20,792 nucleotides of DNA from JAYWXI01 sp036016955 (GCF_036016955.1 NZ_JAYWXI010000019.1:1-20792); one strand, 5' to 3'. Numbered from the stretch's first letter, positions 5,520 to 13,491 are shown. Numbers and translations: made by a program. The notes: generated from the sequence alone by a model not told the origin.

Positions 5520-7004
5520 TTACAAATTCCCTGTAATCGCCTTTAGGATATCGTTTCCGAAGATCAGAGCCATCAAGCCCAACAAGAACACCACCCCAAT
5601 GGTTTGGGCATTTTCGAGGACTTTCTGCGGCACCGGCTTCCCCGTCACCACCTCCCAAAGAGTGAACATCACATGACCGCCATCCAACCCCGGAATGGGC
5701 AACAAATTAAGAAAAGCCAACCACACAGAAAACATCGCCGTGAACCCCCAAAAATAAGTCCAATCAATCGAAATCCCGCCATCTTTATCCTTTTTCACAT
5801 TCATTTGGTTAACGACAATCCCAATCGGGCCAGAAACTTTTTTATACCCTTGAACTTTACGATTAAACACCAATTTAAACTGCTTAATCTGATACGTCAG
5901 CACCTCAATGGATTTCGTAAAACCCCGTCCAACCGCCTGAGGAAAAGTAAAAGTACGTTCCGTAAGGTATCTGGAAACCTGCTTATAACTTGACATCCCT
6001 ATTCGACCTTCTTTGTCTACGCTAAGACTTAAGGGGACAAATTGCCCGTTACGCTCCACCTGAATTGCTACGGTTTTCCCCGCATAAGGTTTCAACTGAG
6101 GCGAAATCTCATCGTAATAGGTAACCGGACGATCTGCAATTTTGGTAATTCTATCTCCCACCTTCAATCCACTCTCCATCGTTTTAGGAGAAACAATCGT
6201 ATCGACAATAGGTGCAATTCTCGGCGTTAAAAAACTCTTCGGTGTACTTTCCTTAAAAACAAGCGCTTTCCCCTCGTCATTGGTGCGGAACGTTACTTCC
6301 TGCCCCCCACGCAAAACCGTCACCTCATCGCTAAGCAAAACATCCAAGGACAGTTTGTCCAAATCCTTTTGCTCTTTGCCATCCACACGTAAAATCTTAT
6401 CCCCGTCATTAAACCCCATCGCTTTGGCTGCCTCACCATAATGCATTGGCAAATCCGCCTTTTTCGCATCAAAAATCATTTCTCCGTTAAAGAAAGCCAG
6501 GCAAGAATAAATCAACCAAGCCAAAACAAAATTCACCGTTACCCCTCCAAGCATGATAATCAGCCTTTGCCAAGCAGGTTTGGAACGAAATTCCCAAGGT
6601 TGAGCCGGTTTTTTAAGTTGTTCGGTGTCCATACTTTCGTCCACCATACCGGCAATTTTGACATACCCGCCCATCGGAAGCCAACCGATCCCCCATTTGG
6701 TATTCTCGGGATACCTCCGCCAATCGTCTTCAGGAAGGCTGTCCCTATCAATCGGCACTTCTTTTTTCTCCCCGTTCACTTCAACCATACGGGTATCAGG
6801 CTGGTTTTTTGAAAAAAATTTGTACTGCCAGCGTCCGTTCACTTTTTTCATCGCAAACAAAGAAAACCAAGGGTCAAAGAAAAGAAAAAACTTCTCTGCC
6901 CGAGTCTTGAACCATTTGGCCGGAAGAAAGTGCCCCAATTCGTGAAGAAAAACTAAAATCGAAATACAGAGAATAAACTGAAATATCTTAAGTGCTAATT
7001 CCAT
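5520..7004 (-). CDS. rseP: Site-2 intramembrane metalloprotease RseP (M50)
   Basis: RseP-family proteases sit in the inner membrane and cut single-pass substrates such as anti-sigma factors during envelope stress, and remnant signal peptides. The zinc site is visible: HELGH near residues 21-25 in the first membrane helix, and NLLPIPGLDGGH near 433-444, carrying the third ligand, Asp. Between them lie further hydrophobic segments and a PDZ-like periplasmic region (about 180-350). At about 494 residues it is slightly longer than the E. coli protein because of extra sequence after the first helix, common in Bacteroidota. The ATG at 7004 is preferred over the TTG one codon upstream. It has its own strong promoter (7035-7064). 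Confidence 0.95.
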   Translation of the reverse strand: MELALKIFQFILCISILVFLHELGHFLPAKWFKTRAEKFFLFFDPWFSLFAMKKVNGRWQYKFFSKNQPDTRMVEVNGEKKEVPIDRDSLPEDDWRRYPENTKWGIGWLPMGGYVKIAGMVDESMDTEQLKKPAQPWEFRSKPAWQRLIIMLGGVTVNFVLAWLIYSCLAFFNGEMIFDAKKADLPMHYGEAAKAMGFNDGDKILRVDGKEQKDLDKLSLDVLLSDEVTVLRGGQEVTFRTNDEGKALVFKESTPKSFLTPRIAPIVDTIVSPKTMESGLKVGDRITKIADRPVTYYDEISPQLKPYAGKTVAIQVERNGQFVPLSLSVDKEGRIGMSSYKQVSRYLTERTFTFPQAVGRGFTKSIEVLTYQIKQFKLVFNRKVQGYKKVSGPIGIVVNQMNVKKDKDGGISIDWTYFWGFTAMFSVWLAFLNLLPIPGLDGGHVMFTLWEVVTGKPVPQKVLENAQTIGVVFLLGLMALIFGNDILKAITGNL

Positions 7005-7034
7005 CAATAGAAATCTAAAAAATTAAAAGTTGTG

Positions 7035-7064
7035 CAAAGGTAGTAATTATCAAAAGTATGCCAA
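7035..7064 (-). promoter_or_regulatory. Promoter of rseP
   Basis: On the minus strand TTG (7064-7062), a 19-base spacer and TACCTTTG (7042-7035) match the Bacteroidota consensus exactly, about 30 bases before the ATG. Confidence 0.75.
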
Positions 7065-7067
7065 AAC

Positions 7068-7094
7068 AAAAGGCTCCCGATAAAGGAGCCTTTT
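7068..7094 (-). terminator. Intrinsic terminator after the barrel-protein gene
   Basis: Ten-bp arms AAAAGGCTCC and GGAGCCTTTT enclose 7 bases, 23 bases past the stop at 7118. The symmetric A/T flanks could make it work on both strands. It overlaps the -33 region of the rseP promoter. Confidence 0.75.
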
Positions 7095-7117
7095 TCTCGT
7101 TTTCGATTTTGAGGAAA

Positions 7118-7558
7118 TTAGAAATTGAACGAAACCCCTAAACCTCCGTTGTTTCCGAATTCGCCATACACCCCAACCTTATCGTTGAAGAAGTAACGAA
7201 CCCCTATATGTGCACCGATACCAAAATCGCTACCCAAAAGCCCCAGGTTAATCCCCGGATAAATATCCCATTGGGAAGGAAGATTAAGCGGTTCCTGAAG
7301 GTGGAACCCTACACGGCCAAAGAAAAACAAATTATTAGCACTGTTATTCTCCTTATACCCAGAGAAAAACACGTTGGCTCCCGCTCCTAAGGAAACGATA
7401 TTACCCAAACCATAGTCGTAAGTCCCCGTAACTCCCGTTCCGTAGCCCCAGCCATTGAAACCAACTTGTACTTTTTGATCGCCTTTTCCGGTCCAAGCTT
7501 GAGCCGAAACTACACTTCCGATAAAAAGCATTGAAAATGCCAAAATCAATTTTTTCAT
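7118..7558 (-). CDS. Small outer-membrane beta-barrel protein (DUF6646-like)
   Basis: The 146-aa product has a clear type I signal peptide (about 1-19, ending VVSAQA). The rest is alternating aromatic/Gly-rich strands ending in Phe (GLGVSFNF), typical of an outer-membrane barrel of about eight strands. It resembles the flavobacterial DUF6646 family, recognised from memory. The molecular function of these proteins is unknown. It is a single-gene unit, with promoter at 7594-7601 and terminator at 7068-7094. Confidence 0.82.
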   Translation of the reverse strand: MKKLILAFSMLFIGSVVSAQAWTGKGDQKVQVGFNGWGYGTGVTGTYDYGLGNIVSLGAGANVFFSGYKENNSANNLFFFGRVGFHLQEPLNLPSQWDIYPGINLGLLGSDFGIGAHIGVRYFFNDKVGVYGEFGNNGGLGVSFNF

Positions 7559-7593
7559 AACTTTAAAATTTTATTATTCTTTTTCACTTCTTG

Positions 7594-7601
7594 CAAAAGT
7601 A
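7594..7601 (-). promoter_or_regulatory. -7 element of the barrel-protein gene
   Basis: TACTTTTG on the minus strand matches TAnnTTTG exactly and lies 36 bases before the ATG. The nearest TTG is 22 bases upstream, slightly long. Confidence 0.5.
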
Positions 7602-7683
7602 TCAAAAATATAAATAAGCCTCCCAATACCTGTTAATTTTAAAACAAAAAACACGAATATTGCAACACTAAAAAGACAAACGC

Positions 7684-8445
7684 ATGAACACCCTGACACT
7701 AAAAGGCCTCAGCCTGGACATCCATTGGAAAGCCCCCGATGCAAATTACCGAGCCATAGAAAAAGCTTTCGCAGAAAGTCATGCCGACCTTTACGTCCTT
7801 CCGGAAATGTTTACCACGGGATTTTGCATGGATCCCGAAGCCATTGCCGACCGACACGGCCGTACCCTTGCATGGATGAAACAATTTGCACAAGCAAAAA
7901 AAGCCGCTCTGTGCGGAAGTTTGTCCGTCGAAGAAAACGGACGTTTCTACAATCGAATGTATTTTGTAGAGCCTTGCGGAAAAAGCACTTTCTACGACAA
8001 GAGGCATCTGTTTTCGTATTCGGGAGAACATGAAATCTACACCCCTGGAAACCAAAGAATCATCGTTAATTACCTTGGGATAAGGATTCTTTTGCAAATC
8101 TGTTACGACCTTCGTTTCCCTGTTTTTTCGAGAAACAACGACGATTATGACCTGGCCCTCTACGTAGCCAACTGGCCCGAAAAAAGAGTCGATGCCTGGG
8201 AACACCTGCTTAAAGCCAGAGCCATTGAAAACCAATGCTACGTCTTCGGACTAAACCGTACCGGACAAGACGGAAACAACCTCTTCTACAAAGAAAGCTC
8301 TCACGCTTTTTTTGCCGACGGCTCCGAAATAACCGAAAAAGAAAATCTCCATATCACCGCTAAAATCGATTTGGAACAACTGGCTGCATTCCGTCGGAAA
8401 TTTCAATTTTTAAACGATCGCGACTCGTTCGCCTTACTTACGTAA
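7684..8445 (+). CDS. Omega-amidase-like nitrilase-superfamily hydrolase (YafV/Nit2 type)
   Basis: The 253-aa protein covers one carbon-nitrogen hydrolase domain. The nitrilase Glu-Lys-Cys triad is visible: E41 in LPEMF, K106 in YDKRHLF and C140 in QICYDLRFP. Motifs and length fit the YafV/Nit2 omega-amidase branch, which hydrolyses alpha-ketoglutaramate and alpha-ketosuccinamate, left by glutamine/asparagine transaminases or methionine salvage. The protein is cytosolic, with no signal peptide. The gene is monocistronic and convergent with the sulfur operon, separated only by that operon's terminator. The exact substrate is inferred from the subfamily. Confidence 0.92.
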   Translation: MNTLTLKGLSLDIHWKAPDANYRAIEKAFAESHADLYVLPEMFTTGFCMDPEAIADRHGRTLAWMKQFAQAKKAALCGSLSVEENGRFYNRMYFVEPCGKSTFYDKRHLFSYSGEHEIYTPGNQRIIVNYLGIRILLQICYDLRFPVFSRNNDDYDLALYVANWPEKRVDAWEHLLKARAIENQCYVFGLNRTGQDGNNLFYKESSHAFFADGSEITEKENLHITAKIDLEQLAAFRRKFQFLNDRDSFALLT

Positions 8446-8452
8446 GCCCCAT

Positions 8453-8481
8453 AAAAAAGGCTTCGTTATTAAACCGAAGCC
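8453..8481 (-). terminator. Intrinsic terminator of the sulfur operon
   Basis: On the minus strand GGCTTCG, a 9-base loop, CGAAGCC and six T follow the thioredoxin stop by about 27 bases. The plus strand lacks a T tract after the hairpin, so it serves the minus-strand operon. Confidence 0.8.
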
Positions 8482-8508
8482 CTATAAACTAAAAATTACG
8501 TTTAATAA

Positions 8509-8808
8509 TCAAATCCACTGGTGAAGCAAGTCCGTAAGCGTCTGAACATCATGCACCCCGCTCTGCTTATAAAGCAGTTCGCCTCGCTTAAACAAAGCCA
8601 GCGTCGGCACGCCCCGCACCCCGTACTCCGCCGCAATGGCAGGATACTGATCCACATCGATCTTGACTATCCTGGCCTTATCCCCCACGTTTTCTTTCAC
8701 GCTGTTGAGCACCGAAGACTGCACCTTACAAGGACCGCACCAAGTAGCGAAAAAATCAATCAAAACCGGACGCTCCGAATTTATCAATTCTTGAAATTTC
8801 TGTGACAT
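8509..8808 (-). CDS. Thioredoxin-family protein
   Basis: At 99 aa this is a minimal cytosolic thioredoxin fold with active site WCGPCK (C24, C27) and the cis-Pro loop GVPT (P68). It is last in the sulfur cluster, 9 bases after the rhodanese gene. In this context it probably reduces persulfides on rhodanese or dioxygenase-bound sulfur carriers, or regenerates their cysteines. That role is inferred from the neighbours. It may not be the cell's main thioredoxin. The terminator follows directly. Confidence 0.94.
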   Translation of the reverse strand: MSQKFQELINSERPVLIDFFATWCGPCKVQSSVLNSVKENVGDKARIVKIDVDQYPAIAAEYGVRGVPTLALFKRGELLYKQSGVHDVQTLTDLLHQWI

Positions 8809-8817
8809 TTTAACAAT

Positions 8818-9132
8818 TTATTTTTCAGTGATTTTCCTTTGAAGTTCCACCCAATCGCCGCCGTCATAAGCTTCAAAACCATGCCGCTTCAACAACTTTT
8901 GTGCCGACTCGCTTCGCACTCCGCTGGAGCAGCAAACAATTACCGGTCTTTTGATATCCAGTTCGCCGAGTTTTTTCAAAAGATGCTCAAGAGGAATGTT
9001 TTTAGAGTTAAAAAGATGACCGCTGTGGTATTCCGCCTTAGTACGCACATCCACCACCTGAGCTCCCCGCAACCAAAGGGACCTAAAGTCCGTCCCCAAT
9101 CCGCCAAACAGGATTCTAACTAACTCAAACAT
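8818..9132 (-). CDS. Single-domain rhodanese-like sulfurtransferase
   Basis: The 104-aa protein is one rhodanese domain, with VVDVRTKAEY (about 26-35) and active-site loop CSSGVR (C68 to R73). The six-residue loop is the sulfurtransferase length. Such proteins carry sulfane sulfur as a Cys persulfide. The N-terminus has no signal peptide. The start codon lies inside the end of the DUF6132 gene (13-base overlap), implying translational coupling. Together with the CstB-like enzyme, the rhodanese-cupin protein and thioredoxin it forms a persulfide relay. Confidence 0.93.
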   Translation of the reverse strand: MFELVRILFGGLGTDFRSLWLRGAQVVDVRTKAEYHSGHLFNSKNIPLEHLLKKLGELDIKRPVIVCCSSGVRSESAQKLLKRHGFEAYDGGDWVELQRKITEK

Positions 9133-9338
9133 TGGTTTTCTTTTTTTTCGTTTTTATCAAGAAAAGAAAGCAAAAGATACCCCATCAACACCCCGTAAAG
9201 CGTAGAATTAAAAGGACGGGAAGTAATGGCACAACTGCCCGAATCGCATCCAATAAAATGATAATAAGCATAACCTAAAATCCCGCCCAATAAGCCCCCA
9301 ATAAAACCGAATTTATTTCTTTCAAAAAAAGTAGCCAT
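9120..9338 (-). CDS. DUF6132 small membrane protein
   Basis: The 72-aa protein has two membrane helices (about 10-27 and 46-60) linked by the Cys-containing loop GCDSGSCAITSRP, the signature I associate with DUF6132, frequently found next to rhodaneses and sulfur genes in Bacteroidota. The function is unknown. The two loop cysteines (C31 and C36) could handle sulfane sulfur or form a disulfide. It overlaps the following rhodanese gene by 13 bases. Confidence 0.85.
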   Translation of the reverse strand: MATFFERNKFGFIGGLLGGILGYAYYHFIGCDSGSCAITSRPFNSTLYGVLMGYLLLSFLDKNEKKENQCLS

Positions 9339-9367
9339 CTATTAAAATACCGTTAATCTTAAAAAAC

Positions 9368-10012
9368 TTACTTCGTCTTACATACCGTAAAAAGATTTTG
9401 CCTGCCGAGCCCCCGCACTTCGTGCAGCCGACCAACGGGAATATCGTAAACGTCCCCCTTTTCGAGCACCACATAGTCCCCGTCAAGGCCAAAAGCCACC
9501 TTCCCCTTCAAAACCACCAATACCGCAGGCGTCTCCGTCTTATGCTTTTCCAAAACACCTCCCTTCCCCAAAGCCACCGCAAAATACGCCATCCGCTCAT
9601 CGGAACGTATCGGTTTAATCAAAGGCCGTTCTTTCGGATAATCCGTCGCCAGCAAATTCATTTTCAACCGTTGCGCCTGATAAACCTTCCGCCAAGTCTT
9701 GGCATCGTAAATATGGGTCAGCCCTTGGGCTTTCAACGCGGCAAAAGCCTGCCCCGATTGATTTCCCGTATTGCAAAATAACACCACCGCCTTCTGAGCC
9801 CTGAAAAAATCCAAATGCGACTCCAGTTCCGACAAAGGAATGTTAACCGCCTTCTCCACAGGACTTTCAGCAAACTGCTCCGGTTTTCTCACATCCACCA
9901 AAGCCACCCCCTCTTCCGTCAATTTCGCCCTGAGCGAAGTCGGAACCTGCACCATCTGCGCAGAGCAAGTTCCCACCCAAAAAATCCATAACGCAAAAAA
10001 CCAAACTTTCAT
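9368..10012 (-). CDS. Exported rhodanese-cupin fusion protein
   Basis: The 214-aa protein starts with a signal peptide (about 1-19, ending CSAQ). A rhodanese-like domain follows (about 22-112; LVDVRKPEQF, loop CNTGNQS starting at C80), then a cupin barrel (about 130-212; EKHKTE with H157, LKGKVAF, and H197). The active-site loop has Gln where the usual Arg sits, but the Cys is kept. The protein would act in the periplasm, perhaps accepting sulfane sulfur from outside while the cupin binds a metal or small ligand. The gene begins 2 bases after the CstB-like stop and is surely in the same operon. The fusion is uncommon in my experience. Its substrate is unknown. Confidence 0.85.
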   Translation of the reverse strand: MKVWFFALWIFWVGTCSAQMVQVPTSLRAKLTEEGVALVDVRKPEQFAESPVEKAVNIPLSELESHLDFFRAQKAVVLFCNTGNQSGQAFAALKAQGLTHIYDAKTWRKVYQAQRLKMNLLATDYPKERPLIKPIRSDERMAYFAVALGKGGVLEKHKTETPAVLVVLKGKVAFGLDGDYVVLEKGDVYDIPVGRLHEVRGLGRQNLFTVCKTK

Positions 10013-10014
10013 TT

Positions 10015-11430
10015 CTATTTCGGCAATTTACTTGGACAAACGAAATCCGATACCGGAACCGACGCTGCCTTTTTAATTCCATTAAAACCACCCTCAACCT
10101 CCGTAAAATGCCTTATTCCACGAGAATGAAGAATACTCGCCGCAATCATACTGCGGTAACCGCCCGCACAGTGCAAAAAGAAAGGCTCGGACGCTTCTTT
10201 TTCCGCCTCAATCCAATCGGAAATATAATCCAAAGGACGGCTAAACGCTCCCTCAACGTGTTCGGCTTCGTACTCCGAAGGCTTCCGTACATCCACCACT
10301 TTGGCTTCCGCCGTATAACGACGGGCAAATTCTTCAGGCGAGATACGTTCGATTTCGTCGGTCTCCTTACCCGCCGATTGCCAAGCCGGAAAACCACCAT
10401 CCAAATACCCCACCACCTGATCAAACCCCACACGGGAAAGTCTGGTAATCACCTCCTCTTCCGTTCCGGGATCGGCCACGATAAGAAGCGGCTGCATCAC
10501 ATCCACCACCATCGCCCCAACCCAAGGCGCAAAATCTCCTTTCAGACCAATATTAATCGAGTTCGGAACAAACCCTTTGTGAAAAACCGCCGCCGAACGC
10601 GTATCCAAAATCACCGCCCCCGTTTCTTCCGCCGCCGCTTCGAACTCCTCCACCGGAATTGGACGCATACCCGCATTGAAAACCTCTTCAAAACTACGGT
10701 AGCCTTTCTTATTCATCGCCACATTCATTCCGAAATATTTCGGAGGAGCCCCCAGCCCGTCCAGAACCGCCTCGACAAAAGAAGCTTTATCGGGTTGGTT
10801 AAGAGCATAATTCGTCTTTTTTTGATTCCCCAAGGTATCCACAGTTTCCTTCTGCATATTCTTCCCGCAAGCCGATCCCGCCCCATGGGCAGGGTAAACC
10901 ACAATATCGTCGCCCAAAGGCATAATCTTCGTCTGAAGACTCTCATACAAAAGCCCCGCTAGCTCTTCCTGCGTTCTGTTGGCCGCCTTTTGCGCCAAAT
11001 CAGGACGCCCCACATCACCTAAAAACAATGTGTCCCCCGAAAAAATAGCCGTTTCCTTTCCGTGTTCGTCAATCAGGAGAAACGTAGAGCTTTCCATCGT
11101 GTGCCCCGGCGTATGCAAGACTTTGATCTTAATCCGACCCACCTCAAACACTTGCCCGTCCTCCGCCACAATCGCATCGAACTCCGGCTGAGCCGTAGGA
11201 CCGTACACTATCGGAGCCCCCGTACTACGGCTAAGATCCAAATGCCCAGAAACAAAATCCGCATGAAAGTGAGTTTCAAAAATATATTTCAAACGCACTC
11301 CGTCTTTTTCCAACCGATTGAGATAAGGTTGTATCTCTCTCAAAGGATCCACTATCGCCGCTTCGCCCTCCGATACAATATAATAAGCGCCCTGCGCCAA
11401 ACAACCGGTGTAAATCTGTTCTATTTTCAT
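10015..11430 (-). CDS. CstB-like persulfide dioxygenase-sulfurtransferase (MBL fold plus two rhodanese domains)
   Basis: This 471-aa protein has an N-terminal metallo-beta-lactamase fold of the ETHE1/persulfide dioxygenase type. It carries THFHADF (H54, H56, D58), HTPGH (H110), SGDTLF (D133) and YPAHGAGSACGK (H182, C188). A first rhodanese-like domain (about 258-350) has no catalytic Cys. A second (about 362-465) has the loop CAGGYR with C421. The order matches Staphylococcus CstB, which oxidises thiol persulfides to sulfite/thiosulfate with a non-haem Fe(II). Sulfite made here would be a natural substrate of the TauE/SafE exporter encoded upstream. The 148-base leader holds a Crp/Fnr-type dyad, so this gene heads a regulated unit running down to the thioredoxin. 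Confidence 0.94.
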   Translation of the reverse strand: MKIEQIYTGCLAQGAYYIVSEGEAAIVDPLREIQPYLNRLEKDGVRLKYIFETHFHADFVSGHLDLSRSTGAPIVYGPTAQPEFDAIVAEDGQVFEVGRIKIKVLHTPGHTMESSTFLLIDEHGKETAIFSGDTLFLGDVGRPDLAQKAANRTQEELAGLLYESLQTKIMPLGDDIVVYPAHGAGSACGKNMQKETVDTLGNQKKTNYALNQPDKASFVEAVLDGLGAPPKYFGMNVAMNKKGYRSFEEVFNAGMRPIPVEEFEAAAEETGAVILDTRSAAVFHKGFVPNSINIGLKGDFAPWVGAMVVDVMQPLLIVADPGTEEEVITRLSRVGFDQVVGYLDGGFPAWQSAGKETDEIERISPEEFARRYTAEAKVVDVRKPSEYEAEHVEGAFSRPLDYISDWIEAEKEASEPFFLHCAGGYRSMIAASILHSRGIRHFTEVEGGFNGIKKAASVPVSDFVCPSKLPK

Positions 11431-11479
11431 TTTTGTTCTTTTTTTCTGTCTTTCTGTTTTTTTAGTTGTTGCAAAACTG

Positions 11480-11487
11480 CAATTATA
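11480..11487 (-). promoter_or_regulatory. Weak -7 element of the cstB-like operon
   Basis: TATAATTG on the minus strand matches TAnnTTTG except for one base. No TTG is found at the -33 distance; the dyad 11499-11518 occupies that place, as expected for an activator-dependent promoter. Confidence 0.5.
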
Positions 11488-11498
11488 TTTTAAAAATT

Positions 11499-11518
11499 AA
11501 TGTAACGTTTCTTACATT
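11499..11518. promoter_or_regulatory. Crp/Fnr-type operator upstream of the cstB-like gene
   Basis: AATGTAA-N6-TTACATT is a perfect 20-bp dyad, the architecture of Crp/Fnr binding sites. Its centre lies about 30-40 bases upstream of the expected transcript start, the usual spot for class II activation. The divisively placed Crp/Fnr gene two genes upstream is the obvious candidate binder. Confidence 0.7.
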
Positions 11519-11578
11519 CCCCATAGATAAAACCTATAACCATCATTCCTTTTTTTCCTCCTGCGAAATCCCTGCCAA

Positions 11579-12379
11579 CTAACGGACATGACGCAAAAAT
11601 AATTCACTGAAAATAATCCACACCCCCAAAATCAAGATAAACCAACCGAAAACAGGCTTCAGCTTGCGCCCTTCCACTTTCTTCGACAGCCCAACTCCCA
11701 ACAGGATACCCACCACCGACAAAGCACTAAATGAAAGCAAAAAAAACCAATCCACCGTGACTTTATCCAAAGAAGAACCAAACCCAATCAGAGAATTGAT
11801 GGCAATAATAAACAACGAGGTTGCCACCGCATTCTTCATCCCCACGCCCAGCAACATGACCAACGCCGGCACAATCAGAAAACCGCCACCGGCCCCAATC
11901 AGCCCCGTAAGAATGCCCACTAAAATCCCCTGAGAAGCCAAAATCGTATAATTAGGCCGATCCCATTTGGAGACCCTAGGCCTTTGGTCTTTCCCTATCA
12001 TCTTCACCGCCGAAATGAGCATCAGCACCGCAAAAAGAACCAAAATAAACATCTCCTTGGTCAGGGTAATGCCCCAGCGGTTAATAATGTATTCCGGTAA
12101 ATGGGGCAGCACCAACCGACGGGAAAACAAAATCCCCAACACCGAGGGACCCCCGAACATCAACGCCGTTTTAAAGTCCACCAACCCTTGCCTGAGAAAT
12201 TTAACCGACCCCACCGTACTGGTTACCCCAACCACGAAAAGAGACAACGAAGTCGCCGTCATGGCATCCATACCGAACAGGTACACAAAAACCGGCACAC
12301 TGAGTACACTACCGCCACCTCCCAAAAATCCCAACACAAAACCGATGACAATGGCAAAAATATAACCTAATACCTCCAT
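11579..12379 (-). CDS. TauE/SafE-family sulfite/sulfonate exporter
   Basis: The 266-aa protein has about eight hydrophobic segments in two similar halves. The Gly-rich segments GFLGGGGSVLSVPVFVY (N-terminal half) and GLIGAGGGFLIVPALVML (C-terminal half) are the TauE/SafE (DUF81) hallmark. Family members export sulfite, sulfoacetate or related anions across the inner membrane. Between the regulator and the persulfide dioxygenase, its likely cargo is sulfite or thiosulfate produced by persulfide oxidation. Its own promoter candidate is at 12391-12420. The gap to the cstB-like gene is 148 bases, so it may form a separate transcript. Confidence 0.92.
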   Translation of the reverse strand: MEVLGYIFAIVIGFVLGFLGGGGSVLSVPVFVYLFGMDAMTATSLSLFVVGVTSTVGSVKFLRQGLVDFKTALMFGGPSVLGILFSRRLVLPHLPEYIINRWGITLTKEMFILVLFAVLMLISAVKMIGKDQRPRVSKWDRPNYTILASQGILVGILTGLIGAGGGFLIVPALVMLLGVGMKNAVATSLFIIAINSLIGFGSSLDKVTVDWFFLLSFSALSVVGILLGVGLSKKVEGRKLKPVFGWFILILGVWIIFSELFLRHVR

Positions 12380-12390
12380 TCTTTTTTTTA

Positions 12391-12420
12391 CGAAAATAGC
12401 CTTTTTATCCGCCCGCTCAA
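12391..12420 (-). promoter_or_regulatory. Candidate promoter of the exporter gene
   Basis: On the minus strand TTG (12420-12418), a 19-base spacer and TATTTTCG (12398-12391) match the Bacteroidota consensus with one mismatch, 11 bases before the ATG. The short leader makes it tentative. Confidence 0.45.
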
Positions 12421-12430
12421 GACACTTTGG

Positions 12431-13039
12431 TTACACAAGCTCTATTTTTCCCCGTCCGAGTTTAAGTTTCCCTTCCTCCTCAAACGTTTTCAATACTCTG
12501 GAAACCACCACCCGAGCCGTTCCCAATTCTCCAGCCAATTGTTCATGCGTAACCTGCAACACCTTTCCGCCGCCAAGAGCCGATTTCTTCTCCAAAAGAG
12601 ACCAAAGCCGCTCGTCCACCTTGCGGAACGTTACCTCGTTAACCATATCCAAAAGCTCTTCGAAGCGCTTTTGGTAAAGCCTGAAAACATAATCCAAAAG
12701 TTCCGGACTTTCTTTCATTCGAGCCAAAATACGATCCACCGGAACAAAAAGAACCTCGGCCTCTTCTTCCACCTCGGCCCTGACCTTACTGGCCTGCCCC
12801 GACATCCCGCCCAAAAGGGACATGACGCAACTCTCTCCCGCCTTGATATAGTACAATAAAATCTCCCGCCCGTCCTCTTCCGTCCGCAACACCCGAATCG
12901 CTCCTTTCGCCACAATAGGCACCGAACGAATCGCCGCATTTTCATCAAGAATCATCTCGCCTCCGCGGTAATGCTTCACAACGCTCAGCGCTCTCAGGTC
13001 TTCCAAAAGACAGGCGGACAATATCGGCTGTGCTTCCAT
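12431..13039 (-). CDS. Crp/Fnr-family transcriptional regulator
   Basis: The 202-aa protein has a cyclic-nucleotide-binding-type beta barrel (about 15-110), a dimerisation helix and a C-terminal winged helix-turn-helix (about 160-202; THEQLAGELGTARVVVSRVL). It lacks an N-terminal Fnr iron-sulfur Cys cluster. Its only cysteines are C10 and C71, which could sense persulfide or redox state; this is an inference. Its place beside the sulfur genes and the Crp-type dyad before the cstB-like gene make it the likely local activator. It starts 8 bases after the GreA-like stop, so the two may be co-transcribed. Confidence 0.93.
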   Translation of the reverse strand: MEAQPILSACLLEDLRALSVVKHYRGGEMILDENAAIRSVPIVAKGAIRVLRTEEDGREILLYYIKAGESCVMSLLGGMSGQASKVRAEVEEEAEVLFVPVDRILARMKESPELLDYVFRLYQKRFEELLDMVNEVTFRKVDERLWSLLEKKSALGGGKVLQVTHEQLAGELGTARVVVSRVLKTFEEEGKLKLGRGKIELV

Positions 13040-13047
13040 GCTTTTTC

Positions 13048-13491
13048 TTAAAAAATGGCTGTTATTTCGACGGTAGATGAACCTACTTCCACTTGATCCC
13101 CAACCTTACACCCCCGCCATTTTGCATAGATGGGCGCATCGTCCGAAACCGCCAAAACCGACCTTCCCTCGAATTCGAAAACAGGCAAAGAAACCCCGAC
13201 AAATAACCAATGCTTATCCGTTTGCACCAAAGCCCCATGCGCCACCTCCTCATGCGCCTGTTCGGGCTCCAAAGCCAACTGACGCTGCACATTCTGCGCC
13301 TCGGACAAAAGTTTTTCGAACCTCAGCTGCATTTCTTTGGCTTCCGCCTGTCGGGAATAATCCTCCGGATCCAATGTTGAATCTTCATCAATGTCCGACG
13401 CCACCCGATAACGCTCCACCGATTCCTTTAAATTGTCGATTATTTTGCCCTGCTCTTCCATTATTCTTTCGAGAATACGCTGCCTGATCAT
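13048..13491 (-). CDS. GreA-like C-terminal-domain protein
   Basis: Starting at the ATG at 13491 the protein has 147 residues: a charged N-terminal helical region (about 1-80) and a C-terminal beta-rich part ending VGDQVEVGSSTVEITAIF, like the C-terminal domain of GreA/GreB transcription factors. Bacteroidota homologues are often mislabelled 3-oxoacyl-ACP synthase. GreA factors bind in the RNA polymerase secondary channel, but the acidic tip is not obvious here, so the role is uncertain. The frame stays open to 13653, but a perfect TAAATTTG box at 13522-13515 lies inside that extension, favouring the shorter start. The gene ends 8 bases before the Crp/Fnr gene. Confidence 0.8.
   Translation of the reverse strand: MIRQRILERIMEEQGKIIDNLKESVERYRVASDIDEDSTLDPEDYSRQAEAKEMQLRFEKLLSEAQNVQRQLALEPEQAHEEVAHGALVQTDKHWLFVGVSLPVFEFEGRSVLAVSDDAPIYAKWRGCKVGDQVEVGSSTVEITAIF

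Noticed and set aside
10108..10962. Long plus-strand open frame opposite the cstB-like gene
   Set aside because: Arg/His-rich, no recognisable motifs, and fully antisense to a gene with intact catalytic motifs; a shadow of codon bias.
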